In this document: positions 1 to 10,953 of the stretch, one piece after another
How positions within the stretch are numbered: position 1 is the stretch's first letter
How the letters are laid out: each line of letters begins with the position of its first letter
From: Ampelomyces quisqualis
Lineage: Eukaryota > Ascomycota > Dothideomycetes > Pleosporales > Phaeosphaeriaceae
NCBI GenBank assembly: GCA_018398575.1
Contig: JAGTXZ010000008.1
Coordinates: 434,001-498,000 of the forward strand
Length of the DNA: 64,000 nucleotides
Direction: 5' to 3'
Made by a program: the position numbers and the translations under genes
Notes under the pieces: model-generated
What the model saw: only the letters and a program-made list of their open reading frames with translations
Told to the model about the DNA's origin: nothing
Database searches by the model: none

Positions 1-825
1 TCGCGAGAATAGATCCGTAGAAGAGTGCATGCGACACAGGCGCATCGCCCAGCGCTTTGGCCAGGTGGCTTGCATTCGCGCCTAGGGTCGCCCAAACACC
101 GAAAAGTACGGGGAGCGCTGCGACAACGGCTGCCACAAAGACGATGGTTATGATCTTGGGAGGCGACTTGGGATCGGCGCGAAAGATGTGGTGAATTTCG
201 GCCTCAGCGGCATATCGCAGGGGCGCCTCAGGGACGGTCAGAGGGACGTTGGGGTCACGAGAGACCTGGAGATCGAACGCTTTGCTCTTGTATGGTGTAG
301 ACGAGCCGAATGAGCCGATGACGATCGATGCAGCAATCGGCTGCGAAGCAGTAAGGAACTGATAAGGGAGGTCTTTTTGAGACTGTAGAGTATCAGCAAC
401 GTCCTTGAGCCATTGGCTTGCTAACATACCAGATTAACCTTTCCCTTGCCACTTTCCTTCACAATGAAGACAAAAGACTCCTCCAGGCCAGTTATTGGGT
501 CGGTCAATGTCAGGAACGCTTGGTGTGGTCGCTTCGCGGTTTTTCCATCGACGGTGGTGAGAAGCACTTTCAATGAGTCGGTCGCGCCCAATTGTACGGA
601 TTTGCCAAGTGGTGTAGAGGGGATCAATCTAGAAGAGGTCAATACACATATTTATGGCAGTATGGCTTAGGTTCAAGCTCACTTGTCTTTGGAGTCTCCA
701 CCAACACCTGCACCTTTGCTGGTAACAGACACCGTAGCATCTTCAAAACTCCATGAGGATGCGGCGGAGACAATTGTCGCACCAGACAGAAGGAGAGAAG
801 ATACAAAGCTACTCAGGACCCTCAT
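1..825 (-). CDS. swp1: Oligosaccharyltransferase subunit Swp1 / ribophorin II (C-terminus cut by window edge)
   Basis: Subunit of the ER-membrane oligosaccharyltransferase that N-glycosylates nascent proteins. Exons read as 825-683, 628-430 and 382-1 (running out of the window). The 54-nt intron starts GTGAGC; the 47-nt intron runs GTATGT...CTACAG with a CTGAT branch. Exon 1 encodes a signal peptide (MRVLSSFVSSLLLSGATIVS). Exon 2 holds the family-typical stretch HQAFLTLTDPITGLEESFVF. Exon 3 gives KDLPYQFLTASQPIAAS, then VIGSFGSSTPYKSKAFDLQV and the first membrane span (IITIVFVAAVVAALPVLFG). The last spans and the stop lie left of the window. Ribophorin II/Swp1 is a known single-copy essential subunit; identification rests on my recognition of this C-terminal domain. 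Confidence 0.85.
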
Positions 826-1631
826 ATTTGCTGTATTGGAAAAGGGTGGACGAGGAGCTCTGGGAGTTAATTGCAGAGGACACCTGGGCGTCTTACGTTT
901 CGGGTCGGGGTTTCATCGGCTAAACTTAAATTCGTCATCAGCGGCATCTGCAGCTCATCTTTACTCATTAAACACCACAGCAACTTTGACTTGGTGCATA
1001 ATCTGATCAATCCCGAATTTCGATGACTAGACGTCAGAATCAATGCGATGGCTTCTGTTATCAAGAGCACCTTGAATCAATAAAGACTTCCAAAGTGCAG
1101 ACATCGGTTGTCCTTGCCGTGATTGAGCTCCGATTGAGCTTCGCCGTTATATATTTTGTAGACGTGAGTCGTTCGTCATGCTCAAGATCTTGGAATTCAT
1201 CAAGCTCAGCTGTACCATGAAAAAAAAATGGTTCTTAACCTGGACCGTACTCTCAAGAATGGGCATCGCAACATCTATGACCTATGTCCAGCTCAAGTCT
1301 GGTCAGGCAATTCTCACTGGAATTTGGAGATCTGGATACAGGCTTGACGAGAAATTATATCTGGTTACTCTCTCTTGATATCCGTCTGCTCTTTCACTTT
1401 CCTTGTGTTATGTGCTCGAGTCAAAACAGTTAAAGACACACGACTGAGACCACACTTGACATACTCTCACTCACCTGAAAGCTAGTTTGTGAGTTCCTCT
1501 TACTTCCCGCTCTTATGATCAGGACTCCCTTGAGCTTATCCACGGCAAACTTTTTTCTCTCTATCCCCCCGTCTTTTGTCTACCTAACTCGACTAAAAGT
1601 GCAGACTTCACACCTCCAGATATCTGTCAAG
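826..1631. other. Divergent intergenic region, swp1 / unknown gene
   Basis: About 0.8 kb serving as 5' region of both flanking, divergently transcribed genes. A pyrimidine-rich stretch (1550-1575) lies just before the chosen start at 1632, as is common in ascomycete promoters. I see no RNA gene or repeat. Confidence 0.5.
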
Positions 1632-2981
1632 ATGTCCCCTACCGTTTCCATCCCCGGTCTGGGCTTGTATCTCTTTGAACTTCAAGGCACGCTAAAGTGC
1701 ACCCTCACACGCAATGGCAGACTAACAAAGGTATACGAGTTCGACGAATCCGATCTCGACGAGAGTCACAGCACGAGCGACAGCGAAACACCACGCGATC
1801 AGCTGAAAGCCGGAATCGATGCGAGTGGTGTTGGTATCCACGTACGCTTGTTCAAGAACGATGGTGTGCTCAGGATCGACTTCGAGGGCAAGATTGGTAG
1901 CACGGCAGTCTGGACTTTCGAAGGCCTGCTATCACCGAATGGTGGGAGCTTGGTTGCAGCTGCGGCGTCACAGACGGAGTTCGATCCGAAGAAATGCGCG
2001 ATGTGCGGCGCGATCAAGACGAAAATTTCGGAGATGAAGCATGAAGAGACTCATACTGCAGCTCCGAGTGTGAAATCGACAGGCACACAAACAACAAGGG
2101 AAACAACCTCGACTAGCACCGGAGTGCAGACAAATTGGTCGTTGATAAAGCGCAAAGGGTCCGTGACCACTTCTTCAGGCCTCAAGCGCAAAACATCATC
2201 CACACCAGAAGCCTCACCTCTACTCCACAAACGCGCGAAGAGCAAGCACGACTCCCCACCCTGGCCTCGACACTTGTACACGACATGCTTCAGGTCGTAC
2301 CCGATCTTTAGAGGTGACGTGGGAACTCTGCACATCGACGTGCAAGAGGCCACTGTCTGGTTCGAAGGATGGTTTGGAAAAACACACGCAAGGATGTTCG
2401 AGCGCAAGCAAGTCGACCTCAGGGACCCGTCCAGTAAGTTTGCATTCGAACAATCGCTAGTCACAGCACTGATAACTTACTCAGCTGGCGTCTATGGTAG
2501 TAAGCGCGAAGATGGCCTACTCGGACAACCCGCCAACTCCGGTTGGCTCGTGGGGCGATTAGGCATAGACAATGCTACTCACTTGCTCAAAATCTCATGT
2601 CTCACTGCTAAGCTCGAACACAAACGCATCCTCATAGCAGATCTCGCGGCACCAGGTTGGAAGACATGGGGCTCGAACGAACCTGACGGGCCCAAAATAC
2701 CGTTCCCAAATCCTCGTGTCATCATTCAAGCACTTGTTTATTGCGTTGACGTTTCATCGGGTCGAGACGCTGTGCATGATCCCGATGCGGTTCACGAGCT
2801 TCAGAAAGATGTGGTCTGGTTCGACAAGATGAAGGCAGCCGGCGTACTAACTGATGGAGATGAGGCAATGTGGAAATTCAAGATCCAGGAGTTGGCCACT
2901 AGGGAAAGAAAGAGAATGGAAACTATGCTATGTGAGTTTGAAGACGAGGAGGAGAAGCACAATGTGGAGCAGCACAATTGA
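1632..2981 (+). CDS. Conserved fungal protein of unknown function
   Basis: The open frame is uninterrupted from 1515, but I start at the ATG at 1632 (context TCAAGATGTCC); the 39 codons before it look like leader. An intron 2434-2484 (GTAAGT...TACTCAG, CACTGAT branch) is 51 nt, in frame and stop-free. Splicing joins DLRDPS to TGVYGSK and gives 432 aa instead of 449. The protein has an acidic patch early (EFDESDLDESHSTSDSE), a Cys pair (CAMCG, about residue 120), a Ser/Thr/Lys-rich low-complexity middle with an NLS-like LKRKTSS and LHKRAKSKH, and a charged helical C-terminus (ATRERKRMETMLCEFEDEEE). No catalytic motif or known domain is visible. Nuclear location is only inferred from the basic clusters. 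Confidence 0.7.
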   Translation: MSPTVSIPGLGLYLFELQGTLKCTLTRNGRLTKVYEFDESDLDESHSTSDSETPRDQLKAGIDASGVGIHVRLFKNDGVLRIDFEGKIGSTAVWTFEGLLSPNGGSLVAAAASQTEFDPKKCAMCGAIKTKISEMKHEETHTAAPSVKSTGTQTTRETTSTSTGVQTNWSLIKRKGSVTTSSGLKRKTSSTPEASPLLHKRAKSKHDSPPWPRHLYTTCFRSYPIFRGDVGTLHIDVQEATVWFEGWFGKTHARMFERKQVDLRDPSSKFAFEQSLVTALITYSAGVYGSKREDGLLGQPANSGWLVGRLGIDNATHLLKISCLTAKLEHKRILIADLAAPGWKTWGSNEPDGPKIPFPNPRVIIQALVYCVDVSSGRDAVHDPDAVHELQKDVVWFDKMKAAGVLTDGDEAMWKFKIQELATRERKRMETMLCEFEDEEEKHNVEQHN

Positions 2982-3456
2982 GGGACTAACGCACTTGGCG
3001 ACAAGTGGTTATATTTCGGACAAGGATTCACCCACGACTGAAATTGAGCAAAATTCTGGAAGAAACATGCAACACCTCCAGATTCAGGTTACAAAGGGCT
3101 TGTGTGTGCAAGGAGAAATTTGGCTTTAGGTCCCGATAAACCAGTAGATGCTTGCATGTGCCCTTCCAGCAATGGAATGGCGCTAAGAGAAACCCCGTGA
3201 CACAAATGCTGCTCTTTTAATTGTTTCATTCGTGACAGAACATGATGAGATTTTCCTAATTTATGCCTCCCGAGCTCGAGCTCAGACGGTGGAAGTCATC
3301 CTCATTTGTCATGCGGATGGAAAACAACCGGGAGAGGGATGACAAAACGCCCCATGCCGAGCAATACCATTTGCCTGTATGAACCCACTCCGATCATGCA
3401 CCTGTTCGTTTGGCCTTCATCGCACCTGCTACACCGAGTCCTTCAAGTACTCGCGC
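2982..3456. other. Short intergenic region (convergent genes)
   Basis: 475 bp between two convergent 3' ends. Nothing beyond presumed 3' UTRs is seen. Confidence 0.4.
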
Positions 3457-3954
3457 TTATTCCTTCTTTGCGGCCGCGGGGCCCTTGGCACCAGAGGGTG
3501 TGCCGACGCGGAAACCGTTGCTGAATTTGCGGGAGACGGTCTTGAGGTATCGCATGCGGCCGGTACCGGTGGTCTTCCTTCGCTTGGCCTTCTCGCCCCA
3601 GTTGACTGCTATGGTCAATCCTTGTCCTGAATCATTTCGGAGCGCTGAGGCTGAACATACACTTGCGGGTCTTAGCAGCAGGGTAGCCGCACGAGGAGCA
3701 GGTGTGCTTCTGAATGTGGAGGGAGCGACGACCTAATCATGCCCGTCAGACCAGTTCTCAAATGTGACACCCCTTCCCGCATGTTCATTGCCTGCGATGG
3801 TCATGCCAAAGCCGTAGGTTTTCACGTACCGCAACGCCTGCAGAGCGTGTGCGTCTTGTTGTGGCGCTTTCCGAAGCTGGAAGTTCCCTTCGCTATGTCG
3901 CGGTCAGTCTCGAAGTTCGAATTTGCGGGGCAATATGAAGCGGAGCGTACTCAT
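3457..3954 (-). CDS. rpl37: 60S ribosomal protein L37 (eL37)
   Basis: Four coding exons: 3954-3951, 3892-3830, 3732-3661 and 3605-3457. They give a 95-aa basic protein typical of eL37, a zinc-ribbon protein of the large ribosomal subunit that contacts 5.8S/25S rRNA. The first coding exon is only ATGA, in perfect context (CCACC before the ATG); codon 2 is completed across intron 1. Recognisable segments are KGTSSFGKRHNKTHTLCRRC, HIQKHTCSSCGYPAAKTRK, FNWGEKAKRRKTTGTGRMRY and the C-terminus GAKGPAAAKKE. The zinc ligands are the two CxxC pairs (CRRC and CSSC). Introns are 58, 97 and 55 nt, with donors GTACGC, GTACGT and GTATGT. No plain ORF scan recovers it because every exon is short. Confidence 0.95.
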
Positions 3955-5230
3955 GGTGGGTTAGGGACTAAAAAAAAAGGTGTTAGCGATTGATGAGAGT
4001 CCGAGGATCAAGCGTGTGCATACCTTGTGACGCTGTGGTGGTTAGTGACGTTGGGGTTCTGAATGTGGTTGTTTGCGAGAATTGTCGAGCGGTGGTGCGG
4101 GCTAAGCGAGCTAATCACGTGGCTTCGAGTCTTGGCATGCCGGACTTGTTTTCTTTCGCCCGGCCTGGGCACCACCACATCCTGCTTTCTATACCCAGCC
4201 ACGAATACGATCCATACGAGACAGTTCATTTCGAGTCCTTCATACCGTGATGCCAACGCTGTCGACCACCCTGACATCTTGTGCGCAGCGCCACACGCTC
4301 GGTTCTCTTCAGCTTTTCCTTTTTTCAAATTAATGGCAGCATGTACTCATACCTTGACATATATCAGCTACCCTATGCCAAAACATGCTTTGCGCGTGCT
4401 CGACTGCAGGCTTGGTTAGCAGGCTTCGATATTAACGTCGTGCTTTTGACGATCAAGCTTACACGAGTGAGTTCAGGATGAGGAACGCGAAATTTCTGCT
4501 ACAACCTGCCTGGTCGCTACTAGTTAGCATCCTTAGTTATCGTGCAGAGTCGGCGATGAAAACTGTAAGAATCACAAGGTTGATCCCCCACATCCTTGTG
4601 ATCGGACAACGAGACCATGGATGGGACCTACAACGAGAGAGTGCAGACAGGTCGCGCGTTGCCTTTTCCTTGTCAACCCCGACCCTCAACTCGAACAACA
4701 ATATCGAAACCTGATACACGCGGTGTTTAGACTGCCGTACACATGCATGGGTGTGTCCGCAACACTTTCAACTCCGTTTACATCCGCGCGCAAATCGTTC
4801 TTCAACTTCCAGCCCAGCGCGACTACCGACTACATTCGTCACGCCCGCGGAAATCTTCCCGATACGTGTGCGGTTCAGCGCAGGCATGCGCCAACTCGGG
4901 GCGGTGTTTGCGTAGAGATTTCTTCGCGCTGGTGATGAAGAAGCGTGGCGACGAATGCGGATCTTGCGCCCTGGGTTTGACTGCGTCTTGCAGATTTTCG
5001 CGCTAATGAACTTTTTGGGTATGTGGATAAGTTTGCTGGTGCCGGTGAGTAAGGGGGCGGGGGAGAGGGAGGATGTGCATGATTTACAGGCAGGCAAAGG
5101 GAGAGAGCAGAGAGGGAGTGGTGGAAGCGTAGGCAGAGAGAGGTTCGTGCTGGTTCTGTTTGAAGGGTGTATAGGGGATTTAATATTGTAGCATTCGTTG
5201 ATGGAGCTCCATCTCTTCCCAGTCCATCGG
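3955..5230. other. 1.3-kb region without a confident gene
   Basis: Lies upstream of rpl37 and downstream of elp6, both on the minus strand. It must hold the rpl37 promoter and perhaps 5' UTR introns. The part around 4750-5000 is open on both strands for 80-100 codons, but none of the translations resembles a family I know. 5050-5150 is purine-rich on the plus strand (CT-rich on minus), as seen near starts of minus-strand genes. A small unrecognised gene is possible here. Confidence 0.35.
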
Positions 5231-6295
5231 TCAGCCTTCCCCACCAGCTCCCCTCTCAAACACTCGCACACTACCGTCCCCCTTGACCTGATACAAATAC
5301 TCCTTTCCCTTTGCACTTTCCTTGCCAGCATCTTGCTCAATCCCAAAATCCGTCCACCCAAGCTCTTGCTCCGTAATGCGAATCACACCGCTCACATCTC
5401 TCGCAACACCTGTGTCCAGCACTCGTACCCCCAGGATCCGCCGACTCATATGCCCCAGCTTGACCAGGAAGTTGTGGTGCGCGAGTTCGAGCGGTTGGGG
5501 CGGGGTGCTGAGACTCAGCAACGGGGTGTCGGCTTGGATGTGTGTGAGGACGTGGGATATGCTCGGGAGTGTGTGGAGTGCAAGGATGAGTGATGTTAGA
5601 GCAGAGTGTGTGAGCGAAGGGTCGAGAGCGAGGAGGAGGTCGGGGCTGTCAAGGACGAGGAGGGTATTGCGATGCAAAGTCGATGGCGAAGAAGATAAAG
5701 AGGATACAGCGTCTGCTACCGTCGCTTTGAGGTGTGGGATATCGAGCGACGTAAGTCCGAAGTGACCCAGACTTGTGTCCGGTTTAGGTGTTGTTGGCGT
5801 TGCAGGTCCCGGTCGCGCGGCTGGCGGTGGACCTCTTGCGGGCAGTATCTGACCCGGCGCAGCGCGAGGAAGCAGCTCTATCAATCCGCCTCGCTTGGAC
5901 TGTGGGCCATGTATCAACCCATTTCGCTTCAATGGAGCGTCCGCACGTCTGGATTGTGCATGCGCGCCAGTGGATGTGTCTGTGTCGAGACACAACCCAC
6001 TCAACCCATCCACAAACGCGAACCTCCCCTCCTTCTTCAATCTCTCGAGATCCAACCCCCCTCCCTTTCTCGCTTCTTGCTTCCAAAACTCATGCTCTCT
6101 CATCCACGACACCAGCACTACATTATGCTCTGGTTCCCCGCCTTCGTCGTGGTTGCTGAGCGCGTCGCATAAGAAACGTACGATCAGCCAGTTGGCACTC
6201 GCCCCGAGCGTGCTCGTGACGAGGAGGATCGAATCATCGCGCGGCAGGTGAACGTAGGGTTGGAGGTGTGAAGGTATGCGGGTGGATGGAGGCAT
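5231..6295 (-). CDS. elp6: Elongator complex subunit Elp6
   Basis: Single exon, 354 aa, starting at the ATG at 6295. Elp6 belongs to the Elp4-Elp5-Elp6 RecA-like hexamer of Elongator, which modifies tRNA wobble uridines (mcm5/ncm5). It lacks a classical Walker A. Here the fold is visible as RDDSILLVTSTLGASANWLI near residue 20, VVLVSWMREHEFWKQEARKG (strand plus helix), RFAFVDGLSGL, then NTLLVLDSPDLLLALDP (Walker-B-like strand), a helix TSLILALHTLPSISHVLTH, and C-terminal HNFLVKLGHMSRRILGVRVL followed by the typical DVSGVIRITE tail. A Pro/Arg-rich insert of about 60 residues (around 110-170) separates the two halves and is common in fungal orthologues. Assignment is by overall pattern, as the family has no strict motif. 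Confidence 0.8.
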   Translation of the reverse strand: MPPSTRIPSHLQPYVHLPRDDSILLVTSTLGASANWLIVRFLCDALSNHDEGGEPEHNVVLVSWMREHEFWKQEARKGGGLDLERLKKEGRFAFVDGLSGLCLDTDTSTGAHAQSRRADAPLKRNGLIHGPQSKRGGLIELLPRAAPGQILPARGPPPAARPGPATPTTPKPDTSLGHFGLTSLDIPHLKATVADAVSSLSSSPSTLHRNTLLVLDSPDLLLALDPSLTHSALTSLILALHTLPSISHVLTHIQADTPLLSLSTPPQPLELAHHNFLVKLGHMSRRILGVRVLDTGVARDVSGVIRITEQELGWTDFGIEQDAGKESAKGKEYLYQVKGDGSVRVFERGAGGEG

Positions 6296-6631
6296 CGCAA
6301 GTTAATTGACGTAGATTTCAAAGTCGCGAATCTGGGTTAGTGGTCTGTCGATATCGATAAGGATGGGCACTACACGACACGTCACGCTTCATCTTCAATG
6401 CTTTTCCATTTTCAATTCTGTCTAGGTTTCTTCCATGGGTTGGCTGATGCTGCTTGTTCATCCTGCGAACTACAAATACCTTTATGCTCTTCGTTTCTCC
6501 TCTGCGCTTCCTTCGAGCCTGGAATCCAATTCGTCAAGTCAACCACGTCCCACAAACCTATCAAGCTCAGGTGGTGCCCTTCCGTCAATATTCAACCTGG
6601 ATACCAGACTCACTCTTCTCTGAACATCCTG
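6296..6631. other. Short intergenic region
   Basis: 336 bp holding the elp6 5' region and the 3' end of the RNA polymerase gene, both transcribed leftward. No other element seen. Confidence 0.4.
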
Positions 6632-9600
6632 TTACAATCGTCCCTCACCGTCGAGCTGGCTCCCGGGCTCTTTCTTCTCTTCGGCATGTGCCAAAGGTGG
6701 CTGTAATGGCAGGTCATCATCAAGATGTTCCGGGTTTCTTGCTTCGCGCGGCTCACTTGTAGGATCTAGCGAGAAATGACTGCCAAAGTCCAACTTGAAC
6801 ATCTCTCCATACTGAATCACGCCCTCCTCAGTCTCAACCGTGCCGAACGTGCCATCCCTTTCAACATGCTTCTTGCGGTGGGGAAATGTGCCGCGAGCCT
6901 GGAGAGACACCGCTGGTCGAGGTTGAGACAGAGATGCCGACGATCCTGTAGCGAGCTTGCCAAGTTCACTGGGAAACAGCCACGGGAACGACATCAACGG
7001 CATATGTTCTGGATCCTTCAGCCGAACGGAGACGTCTTGTCCTCCGACTTTCTTAGTCGTGCCGCACTCTTCCAGAGCAGTTACCATCTCCTTAGCCGTG
7101 ACTACATACATAGCGGCGACGAATGGGCCAAGATGCTCCCAATCGGCTGCGCTTGTCGTCTGAGCTGCTTCTCGGCACGTCTCGCGATACTGAGCCTTTA
7201 GCGCAGCAATAGTCCGTCCAAACTCCTCAGCAAATTTGTAGTCACGGCTCTCCTGATTGTGTGCCAAGACGAATACAGACCATGCTTCGAACTCGGTGCG
7301 TATTCCGTGCTTGGCCATCAATCTCTTGAAGTCTTCATCGTAGGACTCCTTGATCTCTTTAGCCTTGTTCAATAAGTCTTCGTCGGAATCGAATGCGTCT
7401 AGAATACGGGGATCGAACTGATTCTCCCACTGAGGCTTGAAGTCCACCAGCTGAACTTGGTCATACAGTTGACCTAATATCTTCTTGGAATGGTAAATTT
7501 TTCTTCGATGCATGTGCTTCTTCTCCATGAAGTGAGGCCAGCGAGATGGTCTCAACTCCTGGGTCATCTGCGCAGGAATACCACTCTTCGGATAATCAAC
7601 AGCCTGCGAGTGCAGCTTGGCTAGCTCAAGACACGTGTGAGAGCTAACGCCATCCTCTTCAAAGTCAGCTTGTGCAAGGTGAGCATGCGCAATCTGGCCA
7701 AGCGAATCATTTTGCATATAGGTAACGAAAAAGTCGCTGATGTCTGAGACTGTGATGGGCTCGTCCTTCTCGAGTGGCTTCTCTGGCGTGAAGTCCATAG
7801 GAGGTACGTTGACCAGCTTCGGTATGAGGTCGAGGTCCCACAGTACCATATAGTCATCGCCATCGAGGTCGCCGCCAGAGCACATATTGGCAAGATCACG
7901 ATCGCCTGTCTGTGGGAGGACAACCACGTTCTTCAGGTGATGTAGAGCTGGTATATTCACTGCGCGGACCACACGCAAATCGCCAGGATGTAAGGAGGGA
8001 TTGCGCGCCAGGACACAGATGCCTTCTACAACCTTGTAGTGCCCTTTCTTGCCCTTGCCCAGCACTGTATCGTCGACCTGTATGAAAATTTCAGGAAGAG
8101 TTTCCAGCTTTTCTTCATGTGTTGCATTCTGTCTTGACTGTGGATCATCGAGGTGGCCTTTGAGTGTACCGGTCTCGTCGACACATCCTAGGACGAACGC
8201 ACCATCTTCGATTGCAATCCTAGCCTTCTCTTTGAGGTTCTTGATAGTGGCGGAGCGCCAAAGCTTCAGCAGAGACATCATGAATGGCTCGCGGCTATTC
8301 ATGAAGCCGTCTATAACCATGCCTGCCATGGTCAAGGTTGTCTCGTTCATATCAATATGTTTACGAAGCTTCATAATAGCAGTCTCTTCGTCTGTCATAG
8401 CTTTCTCGTAGTCGTTGACCATTTCTTGCTGCTTCCCCATAAGGACATTACCAGGAACGCCGAGATCAGATAGGACGATGATGATTTGTCGGTTGAAGAA
8501 AGGAGTTGCCAGAGCCGAGGACCGGATAATTTCCAGGCCAGTGAATTCTGCCTCAAACTTAAGCTGGCTAGGTCGAATATGAACCTCACTGCCTGTGATC
8601 CCAGGATCGAGCGCTAGTACGCCTTTACAGCCTCCCAGCCGAAACTGGAAAAGTGACGGCGGATTTTCAAAGGCATTGGATAGTCCTAGCTCTTGCGCAG
8701 CCATTTGTGCAAGGAATTGCGATATCTTCCCTACGCCATCGGTGAAGCAATAGCCCTTGCGTTCGATGTCGGGTATTTTCACAACCTTGACGCTGACACC
8801 CATCGCTCGCGTCGTAGAGAAGCATTGACCAAGACGTGCGCCGAATTTCGCGACAGTTTTGATATGATCAAATTGGCCAAGTGATAGGCGGATATCGTCC
8901 GCCGCTTTCGAAGAGGTTGGCGCATAAAAGTAAGCCCCGTGCTCTCTGAATTGCGAGTTGCCAAATGCTAAGAACTCGTAGAATCGACCTGCCACAACGA
9001 TACCATTCCTCATGGCTCGATGAACACGGTTGAACGGAGCCTCAGCCCTATCGTTGGGAAGATTGCGCAAGACGCCCTCCGTCTTCTCGTCCGAGAACTT
9101 GATGCGTATAAATCGGTCAGCGTCTGCAGCATATTTCCGCGTGATGCGGTTGGAGGTTTCCATAATTGGAGAGGCCACGTGAATCATGGTTGGAGTGACG
9201 ATGGCAGAGCGTTGGAGGATACAATAGCTGGGTACCTTCTTCTTGAGGCTACCCTTCGCTCGTATCTTGAAGATCTCCATAGGATTGTAGTAAACTTGTT
9301 GCTTGTCGACCACTTTCTCAAGAATGTAGATAGCCCTATGCGCTTCCAGTGCCGCAAGCTTCTCAAGGAAGTCAGTTGTGACATTATGCTCCTTGAGATA
9401 ACCATTCGACAGGCAGGCTTCAAGCTGATATCGGACCGGAAAAGTGAGATGGATTTTGCCAGCGAATAGGTCATCGAAGCCTGATCCAACAGACGGGGAT
9501 TCGAGGTGTGGGTGTGTACCTGTAATCTCTTCCTGTAGAATGGTCCATAAAGGTGATGGTAGCCTAGGTTTGATGTTGTATTCAACGCAATCCTTGATCT

Positions 9601-10953
9601 TGACTCCGTGATCAGCAAGTGCAGCAGTGAAATCGCTAAATTGAGGTCTGGTGAATACGACATTGTCCAAAAAGATCCGGTAGTGCGTCCAGCGGCCTGT
9701 CCATATTAGTCAATGTGGATGTAAGCCACGTAAATGAACTTACCGATGTCGATGACTGCCTTGTCCTTGTGGTTCATCAGTGGCATCTCCTGTAGACTCT
9801 TCTTAACGCCAGTATCAACGACATCGGTCTCGCGAAACCACGTATTCCATTCAATCCATCGCTTTTCTTCAGTAGAGAAGCTCGTGTGCGTGCGTCCATT
9901 TATCAAGCGCTCACCTTCATGCCGCTGTATGAAAAACTGCGGTGGAGACTCGAAAGGGATTATGAGAGCTGTCTGCTGGGGCGCGCACTTTGTGTCTTTG
10001 TAGATGTGCGATAGCAAGGCAATGGGTAGCCGAAACCTGAACTTGCGCATGTCTCCGCCGACCTTTTGCGGAAATTGAATGTCGAGCTCTTTGCGGTCGA
10101 GATTCAGCGTGATTTGAACCTTTCCCTGCCCTTGCGCTGTATGCATGGCTATCATTGACATGCCGGAATCTGCGGTTCCAAAATCGATCGAATTACCGTA
10201 TAATATGTTGTATTCGAAGTAGTGCTTGGAAGGCTTAACAGGGCTTGGTAGCGTGCTAACTTCTGAACGAAGCACATCCCATTTGACGGATGCCTGTCCT
10301 ATGGTAATTTGTCCTGGGAAATTCTGCTTTGGCGTGGGTCTGATGGCACTGTTAGTATTAGCGTATTCGTCTGGTTCAGGTGCTTACCGGAAGGTCACAT
10401 AAGCAGTGCAAACATGACTGTTCTGCTGAATGTCGATCTTCACCACGTTACCATACCGAGACATGGCCTGGTAAACCAGCTTTGTTGACGAAATATTAGG
10501 CATTCCCATCATCTTAATCTTGAGCTCTTGCTCGTGAGCCCAGTTGGCCAAACCATTCCTGGTCACTGTTCTAGGTAACGCCTGCTGCTGACCTGGAGTG
10601 TTGCTGCGGTGGTTGGTACGGGTGAGAGTATGAGGCAAGGCCCGAGAACGTGGTGGTGTAGTAGTGTTGTTTCTGAGTGGCCTATAAGTCTCGCTGATCT
10701 TATGGCTGTTCATGGTGAAATCTTGTTGCGCCCTGACTGGAGAGGTTGGGGAGTCGATTCGACCCGGACGTTGGTTGAGCTCAGTCGAAGGAGCTGTAAG
10801 ATCTCTAGAAGCATATGGAGTTCTCAACACAGGACGATCGTGCCCACTCGAGCCGCCTGAGCTACCTGAGTAACTGCGACTACTACCTCTTCCGATTGGT
10901 GTGCCACCTCCGCCTCTACCATTTCGGTGAGAGCTATCAGTTCTGCGATTCAT
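6632..10953 (-). CDS. RNA-dependent RNA polymerase (RNA silencing, DLDGD type)
   Basis: Three exons, 10953-10388, 10339-9744 and 9696-6632, give about 1408 aa. Introns are 48 and 47 nt (GTAAGC...CATCAG and GTAAGT...GGACAG). Cellular RdRPs copy single-stranded RNA into dsRNA for Dicer in quelling, heterochromatin or meiotic silencing. Residues 1-120 are Gly/Ser/Arg-rich; an RRM-like segment follows (IKMMGMPNISSTKLVYQAMS ... AYVTFR). The catalytic core carries CSGGDLDGDDYMVLW with the metal-binding aspartates near residues 997-1001; upstream signatures include CFTDGVGKIS and FQFRLGGCKGVLALDP. DLDGD, not the DYDGD of Neurospora QDE-1, together with the RRM-like front, suggests the SAD-1/RRP-3/plant-RDR-like branch; that placement is inferred. 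The frame is intact, so it should be active. Confidence 0.9.

Noticed and set aside
3733..3829. Possible C/D snoRNA in rpl37 intron 2 (97 nt)
   Set aside because: Only partial C-like and D-like boxes are seen and the terminal stem is missing.
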